From contig MCFH01000015.1 in NCBI GenBank assembly GCA_002104945.1, forward strand, positions 662,501 to 726,500: a stretch of 64,000 nt of DNA, written 5' to 3'. Below are positions 39,311 through 52,700 of the stretch, piece by piece. This stretch comes from Piromyces finnis. Taxonomy: Eukaryota; Neocallimastigomycota; Neocallimastigomycetes; Neocallimastigales; Neocallimastigaceae. The translations under genes were made by a program, and so were the position numbers. The notes below the pieces were generated by a model that ran no database searches, was not told where the DNA came from, and saw only the letters and a program-made list of their open reading frames with translations. How positions within the stretch are numbered: the stretch's first letter is position 1; the number at the start of each line of letters is the position of its first letter.

Positions 39311-39497
39311 TGGGTCAATTTTTTTTTATCTTCAAGGAAAGTTTAATAAAGATGGGTAAATCCTCTATAATCAATCCACTACTATTTTATTTAAATTATG
39401 CCATTTTTTATTATTTTATTTGACATTGATTTTACTGCTACGTTAAAAGGAAAATCCAAATATAATAAAACTTTCCTTTATTTAAAAAATTGACCCA
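39311..39497. repeat. Inverted-repeat-bounded segment, possible MITE relic
   Basis: The left end TGGGTCAATTTTTT, then GGAAAGTTTAATAA, is matched in reverse complement by the right end (TTATT...AACTTTCC, then AAAAAATTGACCCA). The termini are imperfect, about 35 bp, around a 187-bp element. No clear target-site duplication is visible. Confidence 0.4.
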
Positions 39498-39748
39498 TCA
39501 CTTTATAAAGGAAAGTGAGTCCATCAAACTCATCCTTTATTTCAAATTGACTTGTCATTTCTTCCCAGAAAGCTAAAAAATATCAGTTAATCCCTTATTA
39601 AGAAATGATTTGTCGGTTTTACTTTTTATGCATATAAAAAGTTAACTTAATCCTTATCTAGAATTGGTCCTAAGATATACATTAAGTAATCAACTACTCT
39701 TTATCCTTAGAGTTAAGCTTGCTTTTCATAATAAAAAGTTGATTAATC

Positions 39749-39806
39749 AATTAAGAGTTGACTTATTTATTTTTTAAAAGGTATGCTAATAAATCAGCTA
39801 TCCTTT
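39749..39806. repeat. Direct repeat copy 1, derived from the FPNG gene 3' end
   Basis: 58 bp, starting AATTAAGAGTTGAC and containing GGTATGCTAATAAATCAGCT. It is almost identical to 40199-40255. The core matches the end of the 79-aa gene (AAGGTAAGCTAATAAATCAG at 35593-35612). Just upstream, 39709-39731 also resembles that gene's last codons. Confidence 0.75.
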
Positions 39807-40198
39807 TAAAAACTAATTTATTATTTTTTTTTATTTATTTATTTTCAAGGAAAGTTAATCAAATCTCCTTTATTTTAAAAAGTGAATCTATTGTTTTCTA
39901 ATAAAAAAATTAAAACATGCCACACTAGCCTGCTTATCTTTTCATGTTTTTCATTACTTTATTTGAAATTGATTTACTATTCATTTAAGGAAGTTTAAAA
40001 TTCAATTCATTAACTATCCTTTATTATTCAAAGTTAATTTGTTATTTTTTTCTAAAAAAAATTTAATAAAATAAAAGAAAAACAGTTATTCCTTATTTAA
40101 AGGAATTTAACTTTTTTTATATATATAAAAATATTTACAAAAAGCCAATAAAATTAGCCTTAATCTTAAAAGATATACTAATTAATCAGTAATCTTTT

Positions 40199-40255
40199 AA
40201 TTAAGAGTTGACCTATTTATTCTTAAAAGGTATGCTAATAAATCAGCTATCCTTT
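40199..40255. repeat. Direct repeat copy 2, derived from the FPNG gene 3' end
   Basis: 57-bp partner of 39749-39806 with only a few differences. A more mutated version of the same motif lies at about 40164-40195. Confidence 0.75.
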
Positions 40256-40300
40256 ATTCAAAGTTGAATTTACTTTTTTTTTCTTCTTCTTCCTTTGGGA

Positions 40301-40480
40301 TTTCCTAATAAATCAGATGGTAGATCATCCTTGAAAAAAAAATATTTAAGATCTCCTAGTTACACCAGTTTTATTTAAAAAAAAAAAAAAAAAAGGCTTG
40401 ATAATATTTGACCTTGCTTCAATATCTTTTGAAAGAAATCCTTTGGTAGATTATTAAAAAGAAAAGTTTTTTCCAAACTT
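40301..40480 (-). pseudogene. Decayed copy of the 79-aa FPNG-repeat gene
   Basis: Collinear with 35590-35760 of the intact gene. Plus-strand anchors, in order: CTAATAAATCAGATGGTAGA with ATCATCCTTGAAAA, TTTAAGATCTCC, ATATTTGACCTTG, GAAATCCTTTGGTAGA, and AGTTTTTTCCAAAC. Between them are insertions (an A-run at 40377-40394), deletions and substitutions that destroy the frame. The gene's start region is no longer recognisable. Confidence 0.7.
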
Positions 40481-40519
40481 GAAAAGAATTGGTCTAAAGC
40501 ATTTATCATAATAACTATG

Positions 40520-40975
40520 GTGAAATAGCGATCATGATAAATTTTTTGTTGTTATTATTGTTCTTTAATTTTATATTATTTTATATATTTATATATATAA
40601 AATAATATAAAATTAAAGAGCAAAGAAATAAATAAAAATATGGAAAAATTATGATGCATTTATACTTTTTTTTTTTTTTAATCCCTACGTCATCGTCACA
40701 TTTTTTTTTAATTTATTACCTTCACACTTTTGACTTTTTTTTTTTTACCGTTTGATACAATTTTTTTTAATTAAAAAGATTTTAAAATCTTCGGCGGTTA
40801 ATATTCAGTTTTTCCATTTTTTTTTTTTTTTAATTTAAATTTTTAAATAATAAATTTATATATATACAAAATCAATAGAAAGAATATAATGAAAATAAAG
40901 TTTTTATAGTATACATTTCCATCTATTTAAAAAATATATTTTTTTTTTATTTTATTTTTTATTATATAATAAAAT
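40520..40975. other. AT-rich intergenic DNA
   Basis: Contains an AT-rich palindrome at about 40568-40616 (TTAATTTTATATTATTTTAT and its inverse around a TATATA centre). No gene. Confidence 0.5.
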
Positions 40976-40979
40976 GTAA

Positions 40980-41930
<951 letters not shown>

Positions 41931-43562
41931 AAAAATATATATAATTAATTAAAGGCATTAAAATAATTCAATTGTAAATACATTTTTATATATTTTTAAT
42001 ATAGAAAAGATATTATAAATTATATTTTATTTTTCTACTGACTTTTAACTAATTAATAGATGATATGTAAATATGTTAGGGATATAATTTTTTAAAAAAA
42101 AATATCACATCAATGACTTAAATAATAGGTATACAAAGTATATAAAAAATATTCTAATGGGTATAATCTATCAATTATTTAGTTTATAATGCAGTTTACT
42201 GTTTTAAAATATATATTCATTTATAAAAAGAAAGTACTGGTATTAATTATTTAATTATATAAATAATAAATCATTTTAAAAGGAATACATTTTAAATAGA
42301 AAAAATAAAAAAATAGTTTTTCCTTTTTTTTTTTATTAAATAAAGAAAAAAGGGTTAATTCAAAGTTCTAACCTTCCCTGTCTTCAAATAGATTAGACTT
42401 TTTTTTATTTATATAATCATATTTTATATATAGATATATAGAGAAATAGAATCAAAAATAGTATATTATATATTATATAGACATGATATCATAATTATCT
42501 TTTTTCGGAAAAGTAAACAACACTTTGTTAGAGATGATGATTAAAGAACAGTAATATGTATGAATTATATTCTTTTAAAAAAGATATTATAATTATTATA
42601 TAATTATATAATTTATATCAACCGAAAAGGTATAGTGTATTGAACGGATAAACTTTTTATTATGAAAAATATTGTTTTTTTTTAAAAAAAAAAAATTGTT
42701 TATTGCACAGTCTAACTCTTCGATCCATTCTTCTATATTGTTGTTTTTGGTTTACTTTTTTTTTTTGTAATTTCATATTATTGTAAAAAACAATAATTTA
42801 TATTTATTTAAAATTTGGTATCCTTTATTTGTTATTTGATCTTTATTATATAAAGTAGATGTTTTGTAGCTCTTTCCAAGTTATTTTAAATCTATATCAA
42901 ATATATATGTTCTTTTTTTTTCAATTGTATAGATTAATTCTTTTGACGATCATCTTTTTATATAAATACTTTTTTTAACCTTTACTTTAACTAGAGATAT
43001 ATATTGATTTGACTATTTATTTTTATATTAAAATTTTATTCTTTTATTATATTATAAATAAAAGCATTCTCACAAGGATAAATAAACAATTGAATAAAAA
43101 GATACCTCATGTCTTGTATAGTATATTTTAATTAATGAAAAAAAAAAAAGTAACATTTTCTTCTTTCTTTCTCTTCTTGAATTATTACTAATTATTTTTT
43201 GAAAATTTTAAAAATTTTATTAATAAATAAGAAAAGAGAATTATTTGATGATCGATATTTGTTAGAACTAGTCTTATTATCTTGGTCTTAACTGTTTCTA
43301 TTGCTATTTATCTATAGTGTAAAGAAAATCACAAAAACAATTTCAATTTGAAAAACCAATAATGGGCGATTATTCCCTTTACCAACAATAATAAACTTTT
43401 TTTTATTTTATAATAATAAAAAGTATTTTAATATATAAAAAATGTTGATATACTTCGTTGTCATTTTTTTTTTTTCTTTTGTTAAACGTTAAATTTCAGA
43501 ATACATGTAAATATAATTAACGATTAAAAAGAATAAATAAGAGAGTATTATGTATTATGGTC

Positions 43563-43633
<71 letters not shown>

Positions 43634-44661
43634 GGTGATCTAATTAATAAATGTTCTATTTTATTTTTTCTTAATCTATTATATGAAAATGATAAAAAAA
43701 ACTTTTTTTTTTTTTTAATAGCAAACAAAAAATAACAATAGAGAGAGATAGGCAGACTTAACAATATAATAAAAAATAAACCTTTATATATATTAACTGG
43801 TTATATTCAAGTAATCACTATAAATTAAGTTTAATATTGAAAAACCGCTTTAGTAAAACTAGGTCATACTTATATCTTCTTACTAAGACTCTTTTTTTTT
43901 AACTTAACCTTTTATTTATTATAATTAATAAAGTTACTTTTTTTTTTTTTTTTTAAAAAAATAATAGGAAAAAAGACATTTTGAAAAAGAGTATGGAAAT
44001 TGTATTAAACTTGTAATTTAATAATCATTTCATTTCTAGTCAATTTATTTTTATATTATTTTATTGTTTATTTATTTTTTTTAATTTAATTCTTTTTATA
44101 TATATTATTTATTACTTTAGTTATAATTTATAATTTATTAGTATTTAATGTTTTATTTTCTATAATAGTTTTTTTTAAAAAAAACTTTAATAATAATAAT
44201 AAAAATAAAGGTAAAAAGAAAATTAAGAGTATTATTCTTTATATTACATTTCTATTATTTATTTTTATTACCATTAATTGAATTTCCGTTTTGGTTTTTT
44301 ATTTTATTTTTTTAATTTATTTATTTGTTTGTTTGTTGTTGTTGTTGTTGTTTGATTTATTTTTATTTTTTATTGTTTAAATTATAATTTTGTTTTGTTT
44401 TATTTTTTATTTCATTTTATTTTTTTTTGTAATTTTGAAAGATTTATGTTTCTATATTTATTATATTAAATTTTGTTTTGGTTTATTTCTTTTCTTTTCT
44501 TTTTTTTTTTTTTGAAATTGAGTCCATTTTATTTATCAAAAAAAAAAATTAAAAAAAATAAAATCTCTTTTATTTATTATTATTTTTTTTTTACTTTCCT
44601 AATATTTTATATTCATATTTAAATTTTAATAAAAATGATTTATTAATTAATAGTTTTTTTT
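41931..44661. other. AT-rich intergenic DNA
   Basis: No gene supported. It has a pure AAT run of about 23 units at 43563-43631 and several GTTGTT or TTTATT low-complexity patches (for example 44331-44352). The frame 43561-43764 on minus is poly-Tyr from the AAT run. Confidence 0.6.
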
Positions 44662-45456
44662 TTAGTAATTATTGTAAAATAACTTACTGCTTACTGGAGC
44701 AAATGGAATAAGAAGTGGAGTGGAAGAAGCATAGGTTTGGAATTCATTGTTTTCAGCATAATTTCTCTTTTGTTTCTTATCAAGAGAGGAGGCAGCACTT
44801 ATCATAATGAAAACAATACAAACGTATCCAAAGCAAGCAGCTAACCATTGCCAGACACCTTGTAAGGCATTAATACCTGAAACAAAAATACCAGTCCAGA
44901 ATAAAATTTCACCAAGATAATTTGGGCAACGAACAATTTTATAGAGACCAATATCACAGAAACGAGTTGGGTTCTTTTTCTTTGAAGTAAACTTTTGATA
45001 GTCCCCTACACCTTCAAAGAAAATACCTAAACAGGAAATGACAATACCAATGTAAATTAAAATGGAGTTAAAAGCACCATTTTGAAGTCTAAATAAAACT
45101 GGAGAAACTTCACAAACGTAAATAAAAGCACATGGAAGCCAAATAGAAATCTTTGAAACTAAAGAATGTGGTTTTTCTGGCTTTTCTTCTTCTTGCTTAT
45201 TTTTATCCTTGTTGATGTATGAGGAAGAACCTTCACGAATGTAAAGGAAAGAACCAAGTCTGCAACCGTAAACTATGAAAAGAACATTTAAAATAGCAGT
45301 AGATAGAGTTAAATTATTTCTAAATATAATAAGGTTAGCAATACCCATAGCAACAACTGAAAAAGCATAACCAAGAGAAAGGAACCACATAAATTTAATA
45401 AAACCTAAAGCAGTCAAAGCAACTGCAACAAGGTAAAGAATAAGAAAAGATGACAT
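44662..45456 (-). CDS. DUF1295 / steroid 5-alpha-reductase-like integral membrane protein
   Basis: 264-aa intronless frame, about seven hydrophobic segments (roughly 3-22, 25-46, 52-73, 104-122, 131-149, 183-199, 203-221). The family signature is clear: GDYQKF (151-156) followed by GLYKIVRCPNYLGEILFWTG (170-189), matching the G.W..SRHPNY.GE...W.G block of DUF1295 proteins, relatives of the 3-oxo-5-alpha-steroid 4-dehydrogenase C-terminal domain. Members are putative NAD(P)H-dependent lipid or steroid double-bond reductases or methyltransferase-fold-like membrane enzymes; the exact reaction is unknown. The usual His of RHPNY is Cys177 here. Length matches the bacterial and fungal single-domain members. 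Lysine-rich loop at 83-97. GC is higher than in neighbours. Probably in the ER membrane. Whether it came by transfer from bacteria cannot be judged from this sequence. Confidence 0.88.
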   Translation of the reverse strand: MSSFLILYLVAVALTALGFIKFMWFLSLGYAFSVVAMGIANLIIFRNNLTLSTAILNVLFIVYGCRLGSFLYIREGSSSYINKDKNKQEEEKPEKPHSLVSKISIWLPCAFIYVCEVSPVLFRLQNGAFNSILIYIGIVISCLGIFFEGVGDYQKFTSKKKNPTRFCDIGLYKIVRCPNYLGEILFWTGIFVSGINALQGVWQWLAACFGYVCIVFIMISAASSLDKKQKRNYAENNEFQTYASSTPLLIPFAPVSSKLFYNNY

Positions 45457-48400
45457 TTTTTATTTATAAAATTTCAAATTTCAAATTTTATTTTTATTTA
45501 AAGGGAAAAAAAAAATTTTTTTTTTTTATTTTTATTTTATATTAAAATTTTATTTTTAAATACAATCAAATTAAAGAAAAGTTTTTTTTTTTTTTCTTCT
45601 TTCTTTTATTGCATTATTCATTGAATAATAATAATAAAAAAAAGAAAAGAAAAAGGAAAACTATTTATATAAAACAAAAACTACTTTTTTTATTTGTATG
45701 ATTAAAAAAATCCAATTTTTATAATTATAAAAAATTAAACTTTATGAATTTTTTTTTTTCAAAATCAGCAAAATTTAATATAGCTAAATTGCTTAACATT
45801 TTAATAATTTAATTAAAAAAAAAACTAAGCAAAAAAAAAAAAATGAACACTAAACAAACTAAAAATAATAAAAGAAATATTAATAAATAAATGAAATACT
45901 ATTTTACCTTTTCTTTAATCATTTGAGAAATAATAATAAAAAAAAAGTTTATATTCTTTCTTTTATTGTCAAAGTGTTCTTTTTTTCTTGTTTCCTTACC
46001 ACACCATCACCACCACCATCACCACCACCACCAGCATTAAAAAGTTTATTTTTTATTATTTCTTATTTTGTGGGAGATAAATTTTGTATGGTTTGCCATC
46101 TGTAACTTTAATGAAAATGTATACAATTGATGTTACGTTTTAATTTAAATAATATATGGAATATACCTGTTTTAATTTATTAAATTAAATGGCATGTAAT
46201 AATGTAAAATGTAATGTGTCATTTAAACTTTATTTACTAATAAAATTTGTTGTTTTATGGAATGGCATCTTTTTGATGGTTTCAATACCACCATCACCAC
46301 CACAGACTTTTAAAAGTATAAATGAGAATTAGAAATTGAAAATTATATTACTATACCACTATATTATCATAATATTATATTTTTATTTTATAAATAGTTA
46401 TAATTAGAAAGAATAATTATTATAAAAAAGTAAACTTATTCAATATACAACAGTGTGTAAAACCGTAGACCTAAATCAAATTTTAATGTGTGAAACTTAT
46501 TTGATAACAAATTCTACTAAACTACCGTATATCAATTATACTTTTTAAATAATAAGATAAAAAAAATACAATAATAACTATAGTTTAATGATAATATTAT
46601 TAAACTCTAGTTATTATAATCATAATTTTGTTATTTAACAATAGTAAAAGCAATAATAATAATAATTATAAATCATTAATAAAATAATGTAAATGCTTTG
46701 TCATTTGTATTTTATTTTTATTTTTTTTTTTATTAATAAAGGATCATGTATCCCTGTTAACAATATCCGGAATATTATGCAAAATTGTTCAGTGTACATA
46801 TACTACTTTGTTATAGCGTTTAAAAAATTCAAGACATACAAATAATATCTTTTAATATAATATTAAAAAAATGGTTTACCATTAAGAAGACGGTGATAAG
46901 ATTCCAATTAACAAAAAAAAAAAAAAAAATAGTTTTGAATAAGTATTAATATCATAAAAAATATGAAAATAAAAAAATTACTGTTAGTGATGAATTAAAA
47001 GAAAAAGGATGAATTAATGTTTATCCTAGATTTTTGACGATTTTAGCCAGACCTTTCTACCAGAAGAAATTTGACCTTTACCAGGTTTAATCAATGTAAA
47101 TTACAATGATCATGATTTATAATTTGTATAATAACCATTAAAAAAAAGGTATATTTTTAAAAAGTTAAAGGTATCGTGATTAATATTATGGCAAATGCTA
47201 TATTACAAATACAAATAAATACTAACTATTTTTAAAATGCATATATATAATGTATATTATTATGGCATAACAAATTACTGTAAATACTGCTTCAAATAAA
47301 ACAATTTCTTTTTTCATTCTTATTAGTGGAAAATTTATTTTGTTTATTTGATAAAACGTTCCCTTTTTTATTTTATTAATTACCTTTTTAATTCAATAAA
47401 CAGTCAGTCAAGTAGGTTTAATTCAAAAAAAAAAAAAAAAAAAAAAAGTATAGTTATGACAAAAAATAAATATATAATCTGAAATGAATTTAAAAAGAAA
47501 TAAAATATCACTAAATATTTGAAATGAACGAAAAATATAAAATATAAAAAAACTAATAAATAAATTAATCATTAGGTTTTCGAAATAAAAAAAAAAAAAG
47601 TAGTTTTCTTTTTATAATTATTATTGAATATTAATTAATTAATAATTAATAATATTTTAATAAAGTTTTATTTTTCTTTCTAATTAAATAATAAAGTTAT
47701 GTTAATGCCATTCAATTAAAACTTTTTTTTTAAAAAAAATATAGAATTTTATTATTAATTACTTATTGAATTAAAATGGATAAAGTATTTAAAGTATTTT
47801 AAAGTATATCAATCGATTATTCCATCAACATTTAAATGTATGTATAAAAAAAAAAAAAAAAGGCAGGAGATAAAGTTAGAAAGTTTTTTTTTAATTCATG
47901 ACTAATGTTTAAATAATTATAATTAGATTTATTATTAATAATGATCATGACATTATTAATTAGTAAAAAGAAAACCTTTATAATTTAAATAGAAATAGAA
48001 ATGAAGAGTTTTTTATTTAAATATAAAAAATTGAAAATTGTATTATTAATTATATATATTATTAAAAAAAAAGTTATAATATAAAATTAGACATAAAAAA
48101 ATATAATTAATAAAAAACTAATTAATCTATTATTTTATTAATGCATAAAAGTGTTTAATTGAAGATTTAAAACTTTTAAAAATAGTTTTATTTTTTAGTA
48201 TTTGTTGTGAAGATTAAATTAAATTAGCTTTATTATTTGATAAAATATATATTTATAAAACAAAACCAGTAAAACTAAAATATATAATTGAATAATCTTC
48301 TTTATTAACAACAACAACAATAACAGCAAAAAAGGAATGCCATTTATATTTTATAATTGCCTTTTTTCTTTTTTCTCTTTTTTTTATTTTTTAATTAAAC

Positions 48401-49773
48401 TATTAATTATTTAATTAATATAAAATTTTAATTAATTAAATTATTGAAATTTTAATACTTTTTTAAGAAGCAAGAATAACATAAATAAATAGTAATATTT
48501 AATATTAAAATAGTATAGATATACCTGTATAGATATAGAATGATTGTATTATTTAAATTAATGAGTTATTATTATTTTATAGTTTAGGTAAAGTCTACTT
48601 TTTTTATTCTTTTTTTTTTTTAAAAAGAATAGATCAAATATAAAATAAAATTAATATATAGAAAATACAATTTTCTTTATATTGTAATATATGTTTTTAA
48701 TATAAAATGAAATAAATTAACTTTTTTAATTATTTTTTTATTAATTAACTTTAAATTTTCAAAAAGTCGCTTTTTTTATCTTTTACCTACCTTTTTTTTT
48801 TTCTAAAAAAAAGAGTTAATTTAATAGTTTATCTTTCATTAATATATATATATATATATATATACTTTTATGCACTTTATAATTATATTACCGTTTATAT
48901 ATCCATATCATATAATATAAATGAATTTAACAACAACAACAAAAAAAAATTATTTTTTGAAAAATTTAAAGTAATATCTTATATAATATCTAATTTATTA
49001 TCAAAGAAGACTTGTAATATCTATAAACAACAATTTTTGAATAAAAACAAAAACAAAAACAAAAGAAATAACAACAACAAAATTGTTCCATTTATATATT
49101 TAATATTTTATTGTAAAAAAAAAAAAAAAGATTCCATAATTGTTCTTAAATATATTTAATATATGAAATGTACATACAATTCATCTGTAACAATTTCTTT
49201 TATTATATATGCATATTTATATAAAAAACTAAATACTATGAATAATGCCAAATATTAATTATCTATTATACCAATTTTTAAAAACTGAAATTCATTTATT
49301 AAAATCTTAAAAACAAATTTATTTTATTAATATAATATTTTAATTTATTTCACAACTGTAACATAATAATAATAAAAAAGATTCTTTAAAATAATTGATG
49401 AATTTAAAAAAAAAAAAAAAGAGGTTTCTTATATTTTTTTTATCGTAAACTTTATCTATACATATATTAATTGAAGATATCAATTAAACCATAATTATTA
49501 CTTTTTTGTTATTAACATTTTGTTAAACACTCAGTAAATAGCTGCTTCCATTAAACACTAAATTTCAAATATTTTTTTATATTTATATATAAAGGTATAA
49601 ATATAAATAATATCATTATTAAAGTCTATTAGAACTTTATTTATCATCATATTTTATTACATTCAAATATTGTAATATTAAATTATATATTTCTCTCCCC
49701 CTTAGTTACTCATTAAAAAAAATATCACTATTATCTCAACAACAACACCAACCAATTCTGAAATATAAAAGTA
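45457..49773. other. Long AT-rich intergenic stretch
   Basis: About 4.3 kb between divergent genes, with no supported gene. Contains CACCAT-type repeats at 46003-46034 and 46287-46304, a TATA run at 48845-48865, and CAA/AAC-rich patches near 48929-48943 and 49041-49080. The frame 45923-46105 is the CACCAT repeat plus Phe strings. The pyrimidine-rich segment and CAACAACAACACCAACC just before 49774 look like the leader of the SH3 gene. Confidence 0.6.
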
Positions 49774-52700
49774 ATGTCAGATAAAGAACAAATAAATGAT
49801 ACAATGGAGATAACTGATAACAACAAGAATACTGCTCATGATTTTGATATCAATAATTATGTAAAAAATGAAAATAATAAACATTACAATATAGCATTGA
49901 ATTTTGATGTAATTCAGAAACTTCACCAAGTTAAAACCAATATTTCTGTCAATAATACCAATGCTAATACCAATGCTAATACCAATATTAATACTAATAA
50001 TAATACCAATATTAATACCAATACAAATGCTAATAATAATACTAGTATAATTAATAAAGACATTCCATCTACTTCAAGGACGGGTTCTTCATATGCTTCA
50101 TATATTGTAGGTGTGTCTTTAACCCTTGGACTATTAATTTTTATTTTGTCAACAGCAACAATATTATCCTATATACAAAAAAGAAAACATAGGGTAAGTA
50201 AACAAATGGGTTATCTCATTAGTGCAGTTAATAAATAAATAAATAAATCGGTGTAATGGATTATTAATATTATCTTTCCATATCATCCATATAAATTTTA
50301 ATAAAATTTATTAATTTTTTCCTAATCTTTTTTTTTTTTTCTTTGTATATAATATATATAAAATAAAATAAAAGAAATTTTTGGAATTAAAAGAAAAAGA
50401 GAGAAGAATAAAATTAGGTCAATCGGTACAATCATTAAAGTCAACCAATGATGTTTTAAATTTATTATCAGATACAACCAAGAGTGAAATAAATACACAT
50501 CCTTTTAGTGATGATAAAAATGTTCCACTGTTTCAAATTGGTATATACCCCAACTATAGTTATAAAGATTTAGAAAAGAAATTTAAACCAAAAAGCGAAA
50601 AGGATATTTCAACTTTATTCGAAGAATATAATAACCCTCCAAAATCAAATACACAACATAGTTTCACTAATAATAGTAATGTTGCTTCTTTCTTTAAAAA
50701 TTCTAGACTTTATTCTCAAACTTTACCTAGTGTTAATGATGTCACTGAAATGAATATAAGTAATAGCCATGGTATGGGTTATACTCATGGATCTAGTAAT
50801 GGCATTCCATCTGGTTCTTCAACTCTTCATCATTCTCAAAATTATAGTGGTCGTCATAATAGTAGTCCAAGTTATAGTCAAACCCAAAGTGAAAGTTGTA
50901 CCGAAAGTATGGATGAAAGTTATGATGAATGTGTAACCGGTGATCCTGATAAAAGTGTTAGTTTAAGTCAAAGTATTTTTACAGCTTTAAAACAAAAACA
51001 TAGTTTAAGGTAATTACTAATATTTATATAGTAGGGAAAAATAAAAAAAAAAAGATTTTATAATATTTATTTTTATAAATAATAATAATACCATCAATAT
51101 ATATATATAAGTAAAATTGAAGAAAAAGTTTAAATATTCATCTTTTATTTTTGACCCCCCCTTTTTTTTTTAAATAAATAAATAAATAAATTTATATAGG
51201 GAGAGTTACAAAACAAAAATAGGTATGGATTTAATGAATATATCTTACAATAAAAATGAGTCATTTTCTCACGATCCATCAGATATAAGTCGATTTTCCG
51301 CTATCGAAGAAGATAGTGAACCATTACCATATTATTCATTGGATATGTCAGAAAGTGAAAATTATAATACAGAAATTTCTGATTCAATGGATGAAATCGG
51401 CGATTTAACAATGCAAACAATGACATCCCGGTATTCGAGAGCAAAAACTGATGACATGAATACTTCATTTTCACCTTCATTTATAATTGCTTCGGAAAAA
51501 GTTATGAATGATAATACTGATTCAATTTTGAAAGATATTAATAATCAAAGCTATTTTGATAACCCTAGTAAAAAACAAAGTTTCCCTACTGTATCAGTTT
51601 TGAATACTACTACAGAAGGGATTAATTTTTCAAAGAAACCATCTCCTTATGTCAGTATTAATAACTTTAATGATCGATTAAAAACTAAACAATCTAATGA
51701 ATCCTTATCTACTACTATCTCATCCATATCGAATGTTCGCTCATTATATAATTTAGCGCCATCAATCTATGATAATTATTCGTTAGATGAAGATAGCACG
51801 GATATGGAAGAAGAAAACCACGAGAATAGCAATTTAAGAAATAATAGTTCTGCTATAAAGAACTCGAATAATATGACAACATCAGGAAATCCAATACAAA
51901 GTACACCAATTCAAAGAAATTCCTCCTCGAATAATTTACTATCAAGTCCACAACAAATAATAAAATCTTCCTATTCCTATAATAACAATACCAATAATTA
52001 TAGCAATAATAACAACAACAATAATAGTAGTTATATAAATAGTCCACCAAATGAAATTAGAAATGAACATTTATCAGGAAATAATTATCCAAACACTTCT
52101 TCAAAGCAAAGTATTATTTCACCTCATCTTTCAGAAAGACATAATTCATATCTTGAAAACAATAACATAAATAATACTCACCCTTCAATGGCTTCTGAAA
52201 AAAATGAACTTCCTAATCATTGTACATCTAATGAACATCATAGTCGTAATTATTTGTCATCATCATCAAGAATTATTAATAAAACCAATAAATCAAGTCA
52301 TGGAAATGGTAGTACAGTTGAAGATAAAAATGATAAAAATAAATCAAATCAATCCACTAGTGAAATTAAAAGAACTTCCTATAATAATATGCTTTTGGAA
52401 ATTCATAAAATTGAAAAAGAAAATGTAATAAATAGTGAATCTACAGGAGAAAGTACTGATGTTGACAGTTCCTTCCAAAATAATTCACATTATAATCATA
52501 ATCTAAGTCATTCCATGAGTCTTTATAATTCTATTCAAGAAAAAAGTCAACATTTACATTCTCAATCCATTAGAATCCCTACTAAGGATGATGCTTACAG
52601 TTACAATTCAAATCAACACAATCATCCTTCAAGCCTAAATCATAGTTCAAGTTTCATTAATACTAAACAAAATGAAAGTATGATTTCAAATAAAAATGGT

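Noticed and set aside
45923-46105. Small frame containing Pro/Ser repeats (CACCAT tract)
   Set aside because: A CACCAT microsatellite flanked by low-complexity Phe/Ile; no supporting feature.
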